56,217 nucleotides of DNA from NCBI GenBank assembly GCA_026991225.1, contig JALXCB010000099.1, forward strand, positions 1 to 56,217, written 5' to 3'. Origin of the DNA: Anaerolineae bacterium. GTDB taxonomy: Bacteria > Chloroflexota > Anaerolineae > J102. Below are positions 15,407 to 21,968 of the stretch, piece by piece; the first letter of the stretch is position 1, and each line of letters starts with the position of its first letter. The notes below the pieces were generated by a model that saw nothing but the letters and a program-made list of their open reading frames with translations, was not told the origin of the DNA and did no database searches. The position numbers and the translations under genes are program-made.

Positions 15407-16696
15407 ATGCGCAGACCCCATGTGTTCCGCTCCCTTCGCGTCTGGCTGACGCCCGGCATCCACATCAAACGCTGGCTGCTGGTGTTGATGCTGGGGATTA
15501 CGATGATCAGCCTGGGGCTGGCGTATCTGCTGCGGGCGTTGTATCTGGCCGGGCCTTATCCTCCCTTCGTTTACTGGCTCACCCTGCAATTTCTACCCCA
15601 TGCGGTGCGGGCGGCCCTGTTCGGCGCGATGGGCATTGGGCTGACGGTGTGGGCTTTCGTGCGGCTGAGCGAATCCCTGCTGGAGCCTTTCACCGAACCG
15701 GGGGAGGATGTGGCCGTGCAGCTTTATCGGCATCGACAAAAGCAGCGGGGCCCGCGCATCGCCTGCATTGGCGGGGGCACGGGCATGCCTTCGGTGCTGC
15801 GGGGCCTAAAGGCGTACACTGCGAATATCACGGCCATCGTCACCGTGGCGGATGACGGAGGCAGTTCGGGGCGGTTGCGACGGGAGATGGGGTTGTTGCC
15901 GCCGGGCGATTTTCGCAACAACCTGGCCGCGCTCTCCGAGGCCGAGGAGATCGCGCAGCGTCTGTTTCAGTATCGCTTTCCCGAGGGCACGGGCCTGCGG
16001 GGTCACGCGTTCGGCAATCTCTACCTGGCCGCCATGGCCGGAGTGACGGGCTCCTTCGAGCAGGGGCTGCTCATGTCGAACCGGGTGTTGGCTGTGCGCG
16101 GGCGGGTGCTGCCATCCACCCTGGAGCTGGTGCAGCTTCTGGCGGACGTGCAGGACGAGGATGGGCGCATTGAACGCATCTACGGCGAATCGCTCATCCC
16201 CAAGCTGGGGCGCGGGCGACGCATCCGCCGCGTCTATCTCGAACCGGACGACCCCAAGGCCTATCCCGAAGCCATCAAGGCCATCCTCAATGCAGACATG
16301 ATCATCGCCGGGCCCGGCAGCCTCTACACCAGCGTCATCCCCAACCTGCTGGTGCCCGAGATCACCGAGGCCATCGCCGCGGCGCGGGCGGTCAAGGTGT
16401 ATGTGTGCAATATCGCCACGCAGCCGGGCGAGACCGACGGCTACGACGTGCACGACCACCTGGCGGCGTTGGAGAATCACGCCAACCGCAAACTGTTTCA
16501 TTTTGTCCTGGCGAACGATCACATTCCCCGGCAGCCGCCCGCGGGCGAGGGATCGGAGTGGGTGCGGCTACCTGAGGAGCGGCATGGCGGCTATCGGCTG
16601 GTCACCGCGGATTTGCAGGATCGGGAGCGCCCCTGGCGGCACGATCCGGAGAAGATGGGCCGGGCGTTGATGGAGATCTTGGGCGAAAATAGATGA
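15407..16696 (+). CDS. yvcK: Membrane-anchored YvcK/CofD-like gluconeogenesis factor
   Basis: YvcK proteins bind nucleotide sugars (UDP-GlcNAc) and coordinate cell-wall and central carbon metabolism; the fold is that of the phospholactate transferase CofD. The nucleotide-binding signature IACIGGGTGMPSVLRGLK starts near residue 118, followed by VADDGGSSGRLRREMGLLPPGDFRNNLAALS, and GPGSLYTSVIPNLLVPEI later. The 429-residue length exceeds that of the soluble Bacillus protein (about 317) because residues 1-105 add two transmembrane helices (about 22-45 and 60-85), as also occurs in other lineages. The protein should therefore sit on the inner face of the membrane. The start is supported by a leaderless promoter. 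Confidence 0.93.
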   Translation: MRRPHVFRSLRVWLTPGIHIKRWLLVLMLGITMISLGLAYLLRALYLAGPYPPFVYWLTLQFLPHAVRAALFGAMGIGLTVWAFVRLSESLLEPFTEPGEDVAVQLYRHRQKQRGPRIACIGGGTGMPSVLRGLKAYTANITAIVTVADDGGSSGRLRREMGLLPPGDFRNNLAALSEAEEIAQRLFQYRFPEGTGLRGHAFGNLYLAAMAGVTGSFEQGLLMSNRVLAVRGRVLPSTLELVQLLADVQDEDGRIERIYGESLIPKLGRGRRIRRVYLEPDDPKAYPEAIKAILNADMIIAGPGSLYTSVIPNLLVPEITEAIAAARAVKVYVCNIATQPGETDGYDVHDHLAALENHANRKLFHFVLANDHIPRQPPAGEGSEWVRLPEERHGGYRLVTADLQDRERPWRHDPEKMGRALMEILGENR

Positions 16697-16716
16697 TGGT
16701 TTGATGGAGAGACATG

Positions 16717-16788
16717 ATGGGTAAACCGCTTTCTAAAGAGGAAGAAGAAGACATTTTGGGTTTGGGGATGGATTTGGAACTGGCCTGA
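16717..16788 (+). CDS. Possible 23-residue small protein between yvcK and rpsU
   Basis: An ATG at 16717 (or 16714) is preceded by GGAGAG and opens a 23-codon frame whose product is acidic in the middle (SKEEEEDILGLG). It ends 27 bp before the rpsU promoter -10 box. There is no known family, and a frame this short can arise by chance. Confidence 0.25.
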   Translation: MGKPLSKEEEEDILGLGMDLELA

Positions 16789-16790
16789 TT

Positions 16791-16820
16791 TTGGCTGATC
16801 GGGCGGGGATGGGATAAAAT
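16791..16820 (+). promoter_or_regulatory. Promoter of rpsU
   Basis: TTGGCT (16791-16796), an 18-bp spacer and TAAAAT (16815-16820) form a good promoter. A small hairpin, TGCGCGTTTGCGCA, begins at the expected start of transcription, and the leader ends in a GGTGGTGAG ribosome site. Confidence 0.6.
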
Positions 16821-16878
16821 AATTTTCTGCGCGTTTGCGCAATCATCTCAATCTATCACAAAAGGTGGTGAGAACTGC

Positions 16879-17085
16879 ATGACCGTAAAGCTGAATCCGG
16901 GCGAATCGCAAGAATCGCTGCTGCGGCGTTTCCGCAAGGAAGTGATGAAAGCGCGCATCCTGCCGGAAGTCCGTCGCAAACGGTGGTACACGCCCCCCAG
17001 CGAACTGCGTCGCCTGCAAAAGCAGAAGGCGATTCGCAAGGCCCGTCAGGCCCAGCGACGGCGCAATCGCCAGGGCGGTCTGTAA
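16879..17085 (+). CDS. rpsU: Ribosomal protein bS21
   Basis: bS21 is a small basic protein of the 30S subunit. The 68-residue product matches the family from end to end: MTVKLNPGESQESLLRRFRKEV, then EVRRKRWYTPPSELRRLQKQKA, and an Arg-rich tail. It has its own promoter and a GGTGGTGAG ribosome site, and is followed at 20 bp by a strong terminator, so it is probably monocistronic. Confidence 0.95.
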   Translation: MTVKLNPGESQESLLRRFRKEVMKARILPEVRRKRWYTPPSELRRLQKQKAIRKARQAQRRRNRQGGL

Positions 17086-17104
17086 GAGCCCTCGGGCTCA
17101 CAGG

Positions 17105-17135
17105 AAAGCTGCTCCTCAAGGAGCGGCTTTTTTGT
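17105..17135 (+). terminator. Rho-independent terminator of rpsU
   Basis: An 11-bp stem (17105-17115 AAAGCTGCTCC, loop TCAA, 17120-17130, one G-U pair) runs directly into a T tract. Confidence 0.92.
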
Positions 17136-17169
17136 TTTCCGGTTTTGTGCTATGATCATGCCAGGGTTG

Positions 17170-17330
17170 GCGCTAGCCTCTTGATTGTTGAGGACGCCAG
17201 GCCAACGTTGGCCGAGACGGCAACGCACGTGATGCGTAAAAACGTGAAACGTAAGCCCCTTACGCATCACGGATTACGTTTCATGACCCTGGCTTCCCAC
17301 GCCAACGTAGCCGCAAAGCATAGCCATCTT
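17170..17330. repeat. Family C repeat, copy 4
   Basis: This gap between rpsU and rsfS contains the family C core: runs like GCACGTGATGCGTAAAAACG paired with CCTTACGCATCACGGATTACG, flanked by GGCCAACGTTGGCC-like words. No gene is seen. Confidence 0.55.
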
Positions 17331-17357
17331 TCTTGATCTATCCACACTCAAAACGAG

Positions 17358-17711
17358 GTGATATCTCTGAACGCCCAAGAACTTGCCCACGATATCGTCG
17401 ATTTACTGGATGAAAAGCAGGCCCAGGATATCCTCTTGCTGGATATCCACGAGCTTGCGCCCTTTGCCGATTATTTCGTCATCGCCACCGCCACCTCCGA
17501 ACGCCAGAGCAAATCCCTGGTGGAGATGCTGGTGGACACGCTGCGGGAACAGCGCATCAAGCCCCTGTTCATCGAGGGAGAAAGTCAGTCGGGCTGGCAA
17601 TTGCTGGACTATGGGGAAGTGATTGTCCATATCTTCTCGCCCGAACTACGGGACTTCTATCGCCTGGAAGACCTCTGGCATGACGCCAAAGTCGTTGTGC
17701 GGTTGCAATAG
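17358..17711 (+). CDS. rsfS: Ribosomal silencing factor RsfS
   Basis: RsfS (Iojap/DUF143) binds uL14 on the 50S subunit and blocks subunit joining when nutrients are scarce. The 117-residue product has the full family pattern: AHDIVDLLDEKQAQDILLLDI, FADYFVIATATSERQ, EGESQSGWQLLDYGEVIVHIF and YRLEDLWHDA. The start is uncertain. The GTG at 17358 is itself part of the only ribosome-site-like sequence, GAGGTGAT; the CTG at 17367 has correct spacing from it, so initiation at the rare codon CTG is possible. The two differ by three residues. Confidence 0.93.
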   Translation: MISLNAQELAHDIVDLLDEKQAQDILLLDIHELAPFADYFVIATATSERQSKSLVEMLVDTLREQRIKPLFIEGESQSGWQLLDYGEVIVHIFSPELRDFYRLEDLWHDAKVVVRLQ

Positions 17712-17718
17712 CCGCGCC

Positions 17719-18576
17719 TCATAACCTCCAGACGTCGCCCTGCGCTCCCACCCGCAGCCCTTGCGCTTCGATCCAGGCCCGCTCTGGGCCCGGTCGCCAC
17801 AACGGATTCGTGTGATTCAGGTGGATGAACGCGACCTCGATGTCGCCGTCTGCCAGTAGAGACGCGGTGTCGCGCGCCAGAGGATGGGGAATTTGGGTGA
17901 GGTCGCGGCCGGGAAGTTCGTCGGGGCTGAAGAAGGTCGCGTCCAGCAGAGCGATATCCACCCCCACGCGTTGTAGCCAGGCCCGCAGGTCGGGCTGGAA
18001 CGCCCGCCAGTGGTCGATGTCCGGGCAATAGAACAGGGTTCGGGAGGGGCTGCGCACGAGCCACGCCACCGTGTCGCTGTACTCGTCCCGATGTGGAACC
18101 GCCACAGGCGTGACCCTGAGCCTGGGTGACAGTGCGACTTCCTGACCGGGAGCGATCTCAACCAGCGTCACATGCCCGCCAGCCGCCAGGCCCGACCAGG
18201 GCGCGTGGGCCCGCAGGAACGCGGCCATGCGCGGGGTGGCGTAGAGGGGCAGGCCACGGGCGTTCATGGCCTCGGGGCCCAGCCAGAGCAGGCCGGGATA
18301 GTGGCCCATGTGGGCGTGGGTGAGGAGGACGCCCGCCAGGGGTGCGCGGGCGGTGAGGGCGTCGTATTGGGCGGGGAAATCGGGCGTGGCGTCGATGAGC
18401 CAGGCCCGGCCCGCGGCCTCATCCACCAGCCCCAGGCTGACGACCCGCTGACGCAGGGCGGGATTGGCGCGGGCCGCGGCGCAGTTGGGGCAGTTGCACC
18501 CCGGCTGGGGCAGCCCGCCATCCTGCGCTACGCCGAGAAGAATAGCCGAAACTGACATCTGAAGGCCGTTTTGCAA
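17719..18576 (-). CDS. PqqB-like metallo-beta-lactamase-fold hydrolase
   Basis: The 285-residue protein resembles PqqB-type members of the metallo-beta-lactamase superfamily: AQDGGLPQPGCNCPNC near the N-terminus (a Cys cluster that may bind a structural metal), THAHMGHYPGL as the metal motif, and later PHRDEYSDTVAW and HLNHTNPLW. The usual HxHxDH has Gly in place of Asp, so the site is not a standard two-metal one. No pqq genes are nearby, so a role in PQQ synthesis is not implied. The longest frame begins with TTG 18576; ATG 18558 (six residues shorter) is equally likely, and neither has a clear ribosome site. A TACAAT -10 (minus strand, 18591-18586) lies upstream. Confidence 0.8.
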   Translation of the reverse strand: MQNGLQMSVSAILLGVAQDGGLPQPGCNCPNCAAARANPALRQRVVSLGLVDEAAGRAWLIDATPDFPAQYDALTARAPLAGVLLTHAHMGHYPGLLWLGPEAMNARGLPLYATPRMAAFLRAHAPWSGLAAGGHVTLVEIAPGQEVALSPRLRVTPVAVPHRDEYSDTVAWLVRSPSRTLFYCPDIDHWRAFQPDLRAWLQRVGVDIALLDATFFSPDELPGRDLTQIPHPLARDTASLLADGDIEVAFIHLNHTNPLWRPGPERAWIEAQGLRVGAQGDVWRL

Positions 18577-18628
18577 TGTGATAGAATTGTAACCCTAGTC
18601 ATGACCGTGGTCATGTCAGGAGGAAATG

Positions 18629-18865
18629 ATGACGCAAACGATTTCCAAAAGCAAACTCAAAGCGAATATGTTGCGGATTTTCCGAGAGATCGAAGAAGGC
18701 GGCGAGGAGCTCATTGTGACAGACCGGGGCAAACCCACGCTGATCATTCGCCCCATCATCGAAAAGAAAAGTGTAGACGACGTCTTCGCCGATCTGCGAG
18801 GCAAGGCGATTGTGCATGAGGATCTGGATGAGCCTACAACAGAGGACTGGGAGGCTCTTCGATGA
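18629..18865 (+). CDS. Phd/YefM-type antitoxin
   Basis: The 78-residue protein has the Phd/YefM pattern: a DNA-binding N-terminal half (SKSKLKANMLRIFREIEEGGEELIVTDRGKPTLIIRPI) and a short C-terminal toxin-binding tail (EDLDEPTTEDWEALR). AGGAGG lies 5 nt before ATG 18629 (a further ATG at 18626 is too close). Its stop overlaps the start of a VapC gene in ATGA, the usual coupling of such modules. The partner toxin is truncated, so this is an orphan antitoxin that may still repress its own promoter or protect against related toxins. Confidence 0.85.
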   Translation: MTQTISKSKLKANMLRIFREIEEGGEELIVTDRGKPTLIIRPIIEKKSVDDVFADLRGKAIVHEDLDEPTTEDWEALR

Positions 18866-19038
18866 TCCTTCTTGATACATCCGCATTGTTCTATTGGACC
18901 CTCGATCCTGATGGGTTGCCCCCCCATGCCAAAGAGGCCATCCGTGAAAGCGATAAAATCCTTGTCAACGCCATCAGTCTTTGGGAACCGACGCATTCGC
19001 TCATTCTATTCCCTGGCCGTTTGGTGAAGGGGCATTGA
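18862..19038 (+). pseudogene. Truncated VapC (PIN-domain) toxin
   Basis: The first 42 residues are a typical PIN N-terminus: MILLDTSALFYWTLDPDGLP, with the first catalytic Asp, and later NAISLWE. A complete VapC needs about 130 residues and three or four acidic residues. After the conserved SLWE the reading switches to unrelated sequence and stops after 58 codons, so the gene has lost its C-terminal two thirds. The junction lies next to the RHS remnant, which points to a recombination scar. Confidence 0.8.
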
Positions 19039-19044
19039 AAATAG

Positions 19045-19360
19045 ATTTGGGAAACCGGGAAACCGGGAGACCGGTAGACCAGAGAGGCGCAAGATAGACA
19101 CCCGCGGCCAACAGCGCCTGGCCAAGACCGACGACCCGCTGACGCAGGGCGGGATTGGCGCGGGCCGCGACGCGTACGGGCGATGGATGAATCGCCCGTA
19201 CGGGCTGGGTAAAGCGCCCGAGCGCGGGTCGTACCAACGGGCGTCGTAGAAATACCGCCCCAACGCCTTCTCGTGATACTGCTCGGTGAAGCGCTTGGTT
19301 GTCAAGGGGCTGAACGGGCCGCTCCGGTTGTCGCCGAGAACTATCCTGATTCACCAGCAC
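19045..19360 (-). pseudogene. Remnant of an RHS-repeat core protein
   Basis: On the minus strand one frame reads TTKRFTEQYHEKALGRYFYDARWYDP, and another frame continues with ALGRFTQP, the standard junction of the RHS-repeat-associated core domain. A frameshift therefore separates the two parts, and the frame then runs into foreign sequence. That sequence includes a 40-bp segment (19130-19169) identical to part of the PqqB-like gene (18439-18478). No start or repeat array remains. RHS proteins are large secreted or toxin-carrying polymorphic proteins. Confidence 0.75.
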
Positions 19361-19412
19361 GCCAGTGGAGCGCAGGTGGCCGATGGCAGAGTTTACGCTG
19401 TATTATCTGACA

Positions 19413-19913
19413 CTACGGCCTACTCGAGATGGTGTTTGCTGACCGTATACCAGCACACACAATATGAAAAGGTAATGCTTCGAGGTCTACGTTTTTATAA
19501 AATCGTGTGATAGTTCTGCTTTCTAAACCAGGAACATGAAAATCGCCAGATAATCCCACCAAATCGATGCTTTTTTCTGGCGGATAATGCCACCCTTGTT
19601 CATCAACAAGATAGCATTCATTGATTGTAATATCATCGTGAGTTTTATTTTGAACGTTAAAAGTAACCACTAAATTGTAGTATTTGACAAAAAACCCAAT
19701 CCTGGTGGGATGATCAAGGATGAAAAGAAATGTAGCTAGTTGTGGTTTCCATTCGTAATCCACTATCTTTACACTGATATCATTATTTTGAAGCACAGGT
19801 TCAGAAGTGTAAGGGTTTTTTCGGAACCGATCAACATTGTATAAAACGAAACAGACATAGATTATTAGAGCCAACAAGATAAAAACCTTGGCCGCTCCTC
19901 TTTTGGATTTCAT
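19413..19913 (-). CDS. AT-rich hypothetical protein with one membrane anchor
   Basis: The 166-residue product has a basic start (MKSKRGAAK), one transmembrane helix (about residues 8-27), and a soluble C-terminal part with beta-rich character (ISVKIVDYEWKP, LVVTFNVQNKTHDDITINE, HYPPEKSIDLVG). I do not recognise a family. Its base composition is clearly lower in GC than its neighbours, which suggests recent transfer. ATG 19913 is chosen because GAGGTGG lies 5 nt upstream; a GTG at 19922 overlaps that site. It lies next to the RHS remnant, where orphan accessory or immunity genes are common, but that link is inference. Confidence 0.7.
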   Translation of the reverse strand: MKSKRGAAKVFILLALIIYVCFVLYNVDRFRKNPYTSEPVLQNNDISVKIVDYEWKPQLATFLFILDHPTRIGFFVKYYNLVVTFNVQNKTHDDITINECYLVDEQGWHYPPEKSIDLVGLSGDFHVPGLESRTITRFYKNVDLEALPFHIVCAGIRSANTISSRP

Positions 19914-19962
19914 CCAGACCACCTCTTATCTAAACTAAACGCATTTTGAAATCAGGTGTTTT

Positions 19963-20230
19963 CGGCCTCGGCCACCCGGAGCTGAAGCTCCGGGCTACGA
20001 AACGACGCCGGGTGAACCCGGCTTTCCGCGGCGCACGACATGCGCCATGGCCCCATTTATGGGGCGTCGTTCTTAGCCCGCAGGTTCACCTGCGGGCGGC
20101 GGCGCGGCCAGAGAACCGCCTTTCATGGATGATCCAATGCAAACCAAAAGCCTTGGTTTCAATTTGCTTTCAGTTTAGCGAAGCGTCTCTCAGGCTAGAT
20201 TCCTCGGGCGCTACGCCCCCTCGGAATGGC
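19963..20230. repeat. Family D palindromic repeat and hairpin downstream of murJ
   Basis: About 19970-20105 is family D: CGGAGCTGAAGCTCCGGGCTA, then CCGGGTGAACCCGG, then GGTTCACCTGCGGGC-like segments, each a small palindrome. At 20196-20227 a hairpin with ends ATTCC/GGAAT and an inner GGGCGCTACGCCC stem lies just after the murJ stop (minus strand) and may serve as its terminator. No gene is seen. Confidence 0.6.
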
Positions 20231-20240
20231 ATTGTGAATT

Positions 20241-21776
20241 TCATCGCCGAAACATGCGGGGCAGGGCCGCCAGTTCGGGGGAGCGGATGAGCCAGGAGAC
20301 CGCCAGGTAGGCGCCCGCAGCCAGGGCGCCGAAAACGAGCGCCTGCATTTTCAGCGGCATAGCGGGCGTCAGATCCATCAATCCAAACACCAGGCCCGCC
20401 ATCAGCGCCGCGGCCAACAGCGCCCGACCCAGACTGGCGGCCACGCGTCGCTCCTCCCAGCCGCCCAGCTTCTTCCGCAGCATCCACAGCAGCGCGGCCA
20501 TCTCCAGGGTGGTGGCCAGGGCGTTGGCCAGAGCCAGACCGCCGTGGGCCAGGGGACGGATGAGGATGAGGCTGAGTAGCACGTTCAGGCCCATGGCCGC
20601 CACGCCGATGACCACGGGCGTTTTCGTGTCTTTCATGGCGTAGAAGCTACGGGCTGAGACTTCGACCAGGGCGTGCCCCACCAGGCCCAGGGCGAAGAAA
20701 CCCAGGGCGAAGGCCGTCATCTGGGTGTCGTGGGCGTCGAACGCGCCTCGCTGCAACAGCAACGCCACGATGGGCTGCCGCAGCAGGATGAGGATGACAG
20801 CAGAAGGCAGGGTGAGGAAGATGAGCAGGGAGAAGAGGCCGCCCAAAGTGTGCTGCATGGCCCGCCGTTCGCCCAGCGCGGCCTGATGCGAAAAGGTGGG
20901 GAAGGCCGCGGTGGCGATGGATTGGGCGAAAATGCCCTGGGGCAGCAGCATGATCAGCCAGGCGTAGTTCAGCGCGCTGATGGAGCCTTCCACCAGGTGC
21001 GAGGCCAGGAACACGTTGACAATGAAGTTGATCTGCACCACGGCCAGGCCCAGCACCCGCGGGGCCATTAGCCGCAGCACCTCCCGCACGCCCGCATCGG
21101 CCAGGCTGAGGGACGCGCGCCATTTGGCCTTGAAATGGATGAGGCCCGGAATCTGAATGGCGAGATGCAGCGTCGCGCCCGCGACCACGCCCAACGCCAG
21201 GGCATAGACGCCTATGCTTGGGGCGAGAAACCACGCGGCCAGGATGATGGACGCGTTGTAGAGTACGGGCGCCAGCGCGGGCAGCAGGAAATGATGGAAG
21301 CTGTTGAGGATGCCCATGATCAGCCCGCTCACCCCGAAGATGACCGTGCTCACCAGCATCCAGCGCATGAGGCTGACGGTGAGGGCCTGCTGTTCGGGCG
21401 TGAAGCCGGGCGCGATGATGTGCGCCACCAGGGGGCGGGCCAGCAGGCCCGCAAGAATCGCCAGAGAAATCAGGCTCAGCAGCAGCAAATTCCCCACTTT
21501 GGACGCCAAACTCCAGGCGTCGTCCAGCTTCCCATGCGCCAACCGCTCGCTGAAGGTGGGGATGAAGGCGGAGGCCAGGGCCCCGCCCGCCACCAGGGTG
21601 AAGAGCAGATCGGGCAGACGGAACGCGGCCAGGTAAGCGTCCAGGTCGGCGCTGGCCCCGAACCGGGCGCCGATAACCATCTCCCGCACCAGGCCCAGCG
21701 CCCGGCTGACGATGAACAGGGCCATGACCAGGCTGGCGGCCCGGGCGATGCGTTGCATGGGGGTGGATGATGACAT
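20241..21776 (-). CDS. murJ: Lipid II flippase MurJ
   Basis: MurJ (MviN) moves lipid II across the cytoplasmic membrane for peptidoglycan synthesis. The 511-residue protein has the expected 13-14 helices and family motifs: SRALGLVREMVIGARFGASADLDAYLAAFRLPDLLF near residue 25, then SAFIPTFSE, LLPQGIFAQSIATAAFPTFS, and RSFYAMKDTKTPV. There is no clear ribosome site before the ATG. It stands alone on the minus strand, divergent from the flotillin-like gene. Confidence 0.95.
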   Translation of the reverse strand: MSSSTPMQRIARAASLVMALFIVSRALGLVREMVIGARFGASADLDAYLAAFRLPDLLFTLVAGGALASAFIPTFSERLAHGKLDDAWSLASKVGNLLLLSLISLAILAGLLARPLVAHIIAPGFTPEQQALTVSLMRWMLVSTVIFGVSGLIMGILNSFHHFLLPALAPVLYNASIILAAWFLAPSIGVYALALGVVAGATLHLAIQIPGLIHFKAKWRASLSLADAGVREVLRLMAPRVLGLAVVQINFIVNVFLASHLVEGSISALNYAWLIMLLPQGIFAQSIATAAFPTFSHQAALGERRAMQHTLGGLFSLLIFLTLPSAVILILLRQPIVALLLQRGAFDAHDTQMTAFALGFFALGLVGHALVEVSARSFYAMKDTKTPVVIGVAAMGLNVLLSLILIRPLAHGGLALANALATTLEMAALLWMLRKKLGGWEERRVAASLGRALLAAALMAGLVFGLMDLTPAMPLKMQALVFGALAAGAYLAVSWLIRSPELAALPRMFRR

Positions 21777-21893
21777 GGGGATGCGATGAAGGGGAACGAT
21801 GCCTGCGAAAATCCTGACGATCCCGACCTTCGGAAGTCAGGTTGGCGGGAAATGGGCGACAGGAACCGGGCCCGGCCAACCTGTATACTATAT

Positions 21894-21899
21894 CCAAGC
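21894..21899 (+). promoter_or_regulatory. Possible -10 box of the flotillin-like gene
   Basis: TATACT lies 69 nt before the ATG, in the gap between the divergent murJ and flotillin-like genes. A clear -35 is not apparent. Confidence 0.4.
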
Positions 21900-21968
21900 G
21901 TAGCCGCTTTGGGCAAACGCCGGTGCTGACCCCGTCGGTCAGAAGATGCAACGCAAGGGAGTTTTGAC

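Noticed and set aside
17719-18576. pqqB of a PQQ biosynthesis cluster
   Set aside because: No pqqA, C, D or E is nearby and the metal motif differs, so only the superfamily name is used.
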